6,383 nt of DNA from assembly GCA_002308795.1 (NCBI GenBank), contig DBVV01000003.1, forward strand, positions 1-6,383, in the 5' to 3' direction. The notes under the pieces were generated by a model. That model was not told where the DNA came from. It saw only the letters and a program-made list of their open reading frames with translations, and did not search any database. The translations under genes and the position numbers were made by a program. Below, piece after piece: positions 5,698 through 6,383 of this stretch. Source of the DNA: Mageeibacillus sp. UBA1255. GTDB lineage: Bacteria; Bacillota; Clostridia; UBA1212; UBA1255. Positions within the stretch are counted from its first letter, which is position 1. Every line of letters starts with the position of its first letter.

Positions 5698-6383
5698 ATG
5701 AAAGCTTTTATTTGTTCCTCGCTTCACCTGGAAGCCGCTTCGCCATACACTGATAAGGAAAGCCCGGCAGATGCGGTTCTCGATACCCTCTCAAGGATCG
5801 CCGGAGTTCTTCGTGATTCCGGCCGTGATGCGCTTTTCATCGCAGGCGGACTGTTCTTCGACCACCGTTTTTCGGAAGAACTATACAATAAGATTTATAA
5901 TTGTCTGAGCGCGCTGAACGGGATACACGTTTTTATCTGCCCCGGTCCGTCCGATCCGTACACGCCCGATTCGCCGTACGTGCTGCGCGACTGGCCGGAA
6001 AACGTCCACATTTTCAAAAACCGCATGAAAGCGTTCGAGATCGCCCCCGCAGCCGGATCCGACGCGCCTGTCGTAAGGGTGTACGGCATCGGAACGTCGC
6101 GCCACCGCCCCGGTATTTGCGAACTGAACAGGGACAAGCTGCCGAAGCTTGACGATAAATTCCTGAACATCCTCGTTTTACCGGCGCCGCCTGTGGACAA
6201 TGGCGGTAATATCGATATTGCGCTCCTTAAAAAGATGCAGTTCGACGCCTATATCATTTCCGTGCCCGACAGCGAAGCCGCTTCGGCCGCAGCGGATGCG
6301 GACAATATCATTTTCGTTTCCGCGGGGCTCGCCGGTGCCGTTTCCGGTTCGATCAGCAAGGCCGGAGTTTCAGACGTCGGTTC
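5698..6383 (+). CDS. SbcD/Mre11-like metallophosphoesterase homologue with degenerate active site (3' end outside window)
   Basis: The frame stays open for 228 codons to the window edge. The overall pattern follows bacterial SbcD/YhaO nucleases: a motif I strand at the N-terminus, an I-A-G-x-L-F segment (48-53), a P-G-x-x-D-P-Y-T-P-D-S-P-Y block (82-94), then W-P-E-N-V-H-I-F (99-106). The metal-binding residues are largely gone. Motif I D-x-H is S8-L-H10; the G-D of motif II is G50-G51; the G-N-H-D of motif III is G83-P84-S85-D86. The expected L-x-x-H segment reads N-I-L-V-L-P (157-162), and the G-H-x-H expected near 188 reads S-V-P-D, with no histidine anywhere from 137 to the end of the visible part. 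The conserved framework with normal codons and no frameshift suggests a functional protein without nuclease activity, perhaps a structural partner of an SbcC/YhaN-type ATPase encoded further right (inference). A distant, still active relative using other ligands cannot be excluded. Confidence 0.72.
   Translation, partial: MKAFICSSLHLEAASPYTDKESPADAVLDTLSRIAGVLRDSGRDALFIAGGLFFDHRFSEELYNKIYNCLSALNGIHVFICPGPSDPYTPDSPYVLRDWPENVHIFKNRMKAFEIAPAAGSDAPVVRVYGIGTSRHRPGICELNRDKLPKLDDKFLNILVLPAPPVDNGGNIDIALLKKMQFDAYIISVPDSEAASAAADADNIIFVSAGLAGAVSGSISKAGVSDVG

Overview
The window looks like chromosomal DNA from a Bacillota, most likely an uncultured gut or rumen member of the Clostridia. The reasons are consensus sigma-A type promoters (TTGACA-17-TATAAT), strong AGGAGG-type ribosome binding sites, a LytTR regulator paired with a LiaF-like membrane protein, and surface proteins with long Thr/Pro/Glu linkers. 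Base composition is balanced rather than AT-rich. The taxon is inferred from style only; no marker gene is present.

Layout. Positions 1-43 hold a near-perfect promoter with an A/T-rich upstream tract, firing leftward out of the window. Positions 91-128 hold a rho-independent terminator that closes a leftward two-gene operon, preceded by a 24-bp tandem repeat (137-194). The operon (1481 to 214, minus strand) encodes a short LytTR DNA-binding regulator and, with a 4-bp ATGA overlap, a four-helix membrane protein with a LiaF-like C-terminal domain. Its own promoter lies at 1554-1582. Just upstream are two copies of AAGTGGT exactly 21 bp apart, a plausible LytTR operator.

From 1688 a divergent rightward promoter drives a tightly packed operon: a soluble ComEC-like metallo-beta-lactamase-fold hydrolase (1778-2650), a secreted protein anchored by a C-terminal helix (2659-3966), a GNAT acetyltransferase (3963-4520) and a membrane-anchored NodB-type polysaccharide deacetylase (4517-5659). 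Spacings are 8 nt, then two ATGA overlaps. After 38 nt follows a partial gene (5698 to the window end) for an SbcD/Mre11-like protein in which almost every metal-binding residue of the nuclease has been replaced.

How the genes may work together (inference): the rightward operon has two surface proteins on opposite-facing single-helix anchors with similar Thr/Pro linkers, one a glycan deacetylase, plus two cytoplasmic enzymes. That suggests a cell-envelope function. The neighbouring LytTR/LiaF-like pair resembles one-component envelope-sensing systems in which a membrane partner restrains a LytTR activator. The 195-bp gap between the divergent promoters could let that regulator control both sides. 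The most unusual item is the apparently catalytically dead SbcD-like protein at the right edge.
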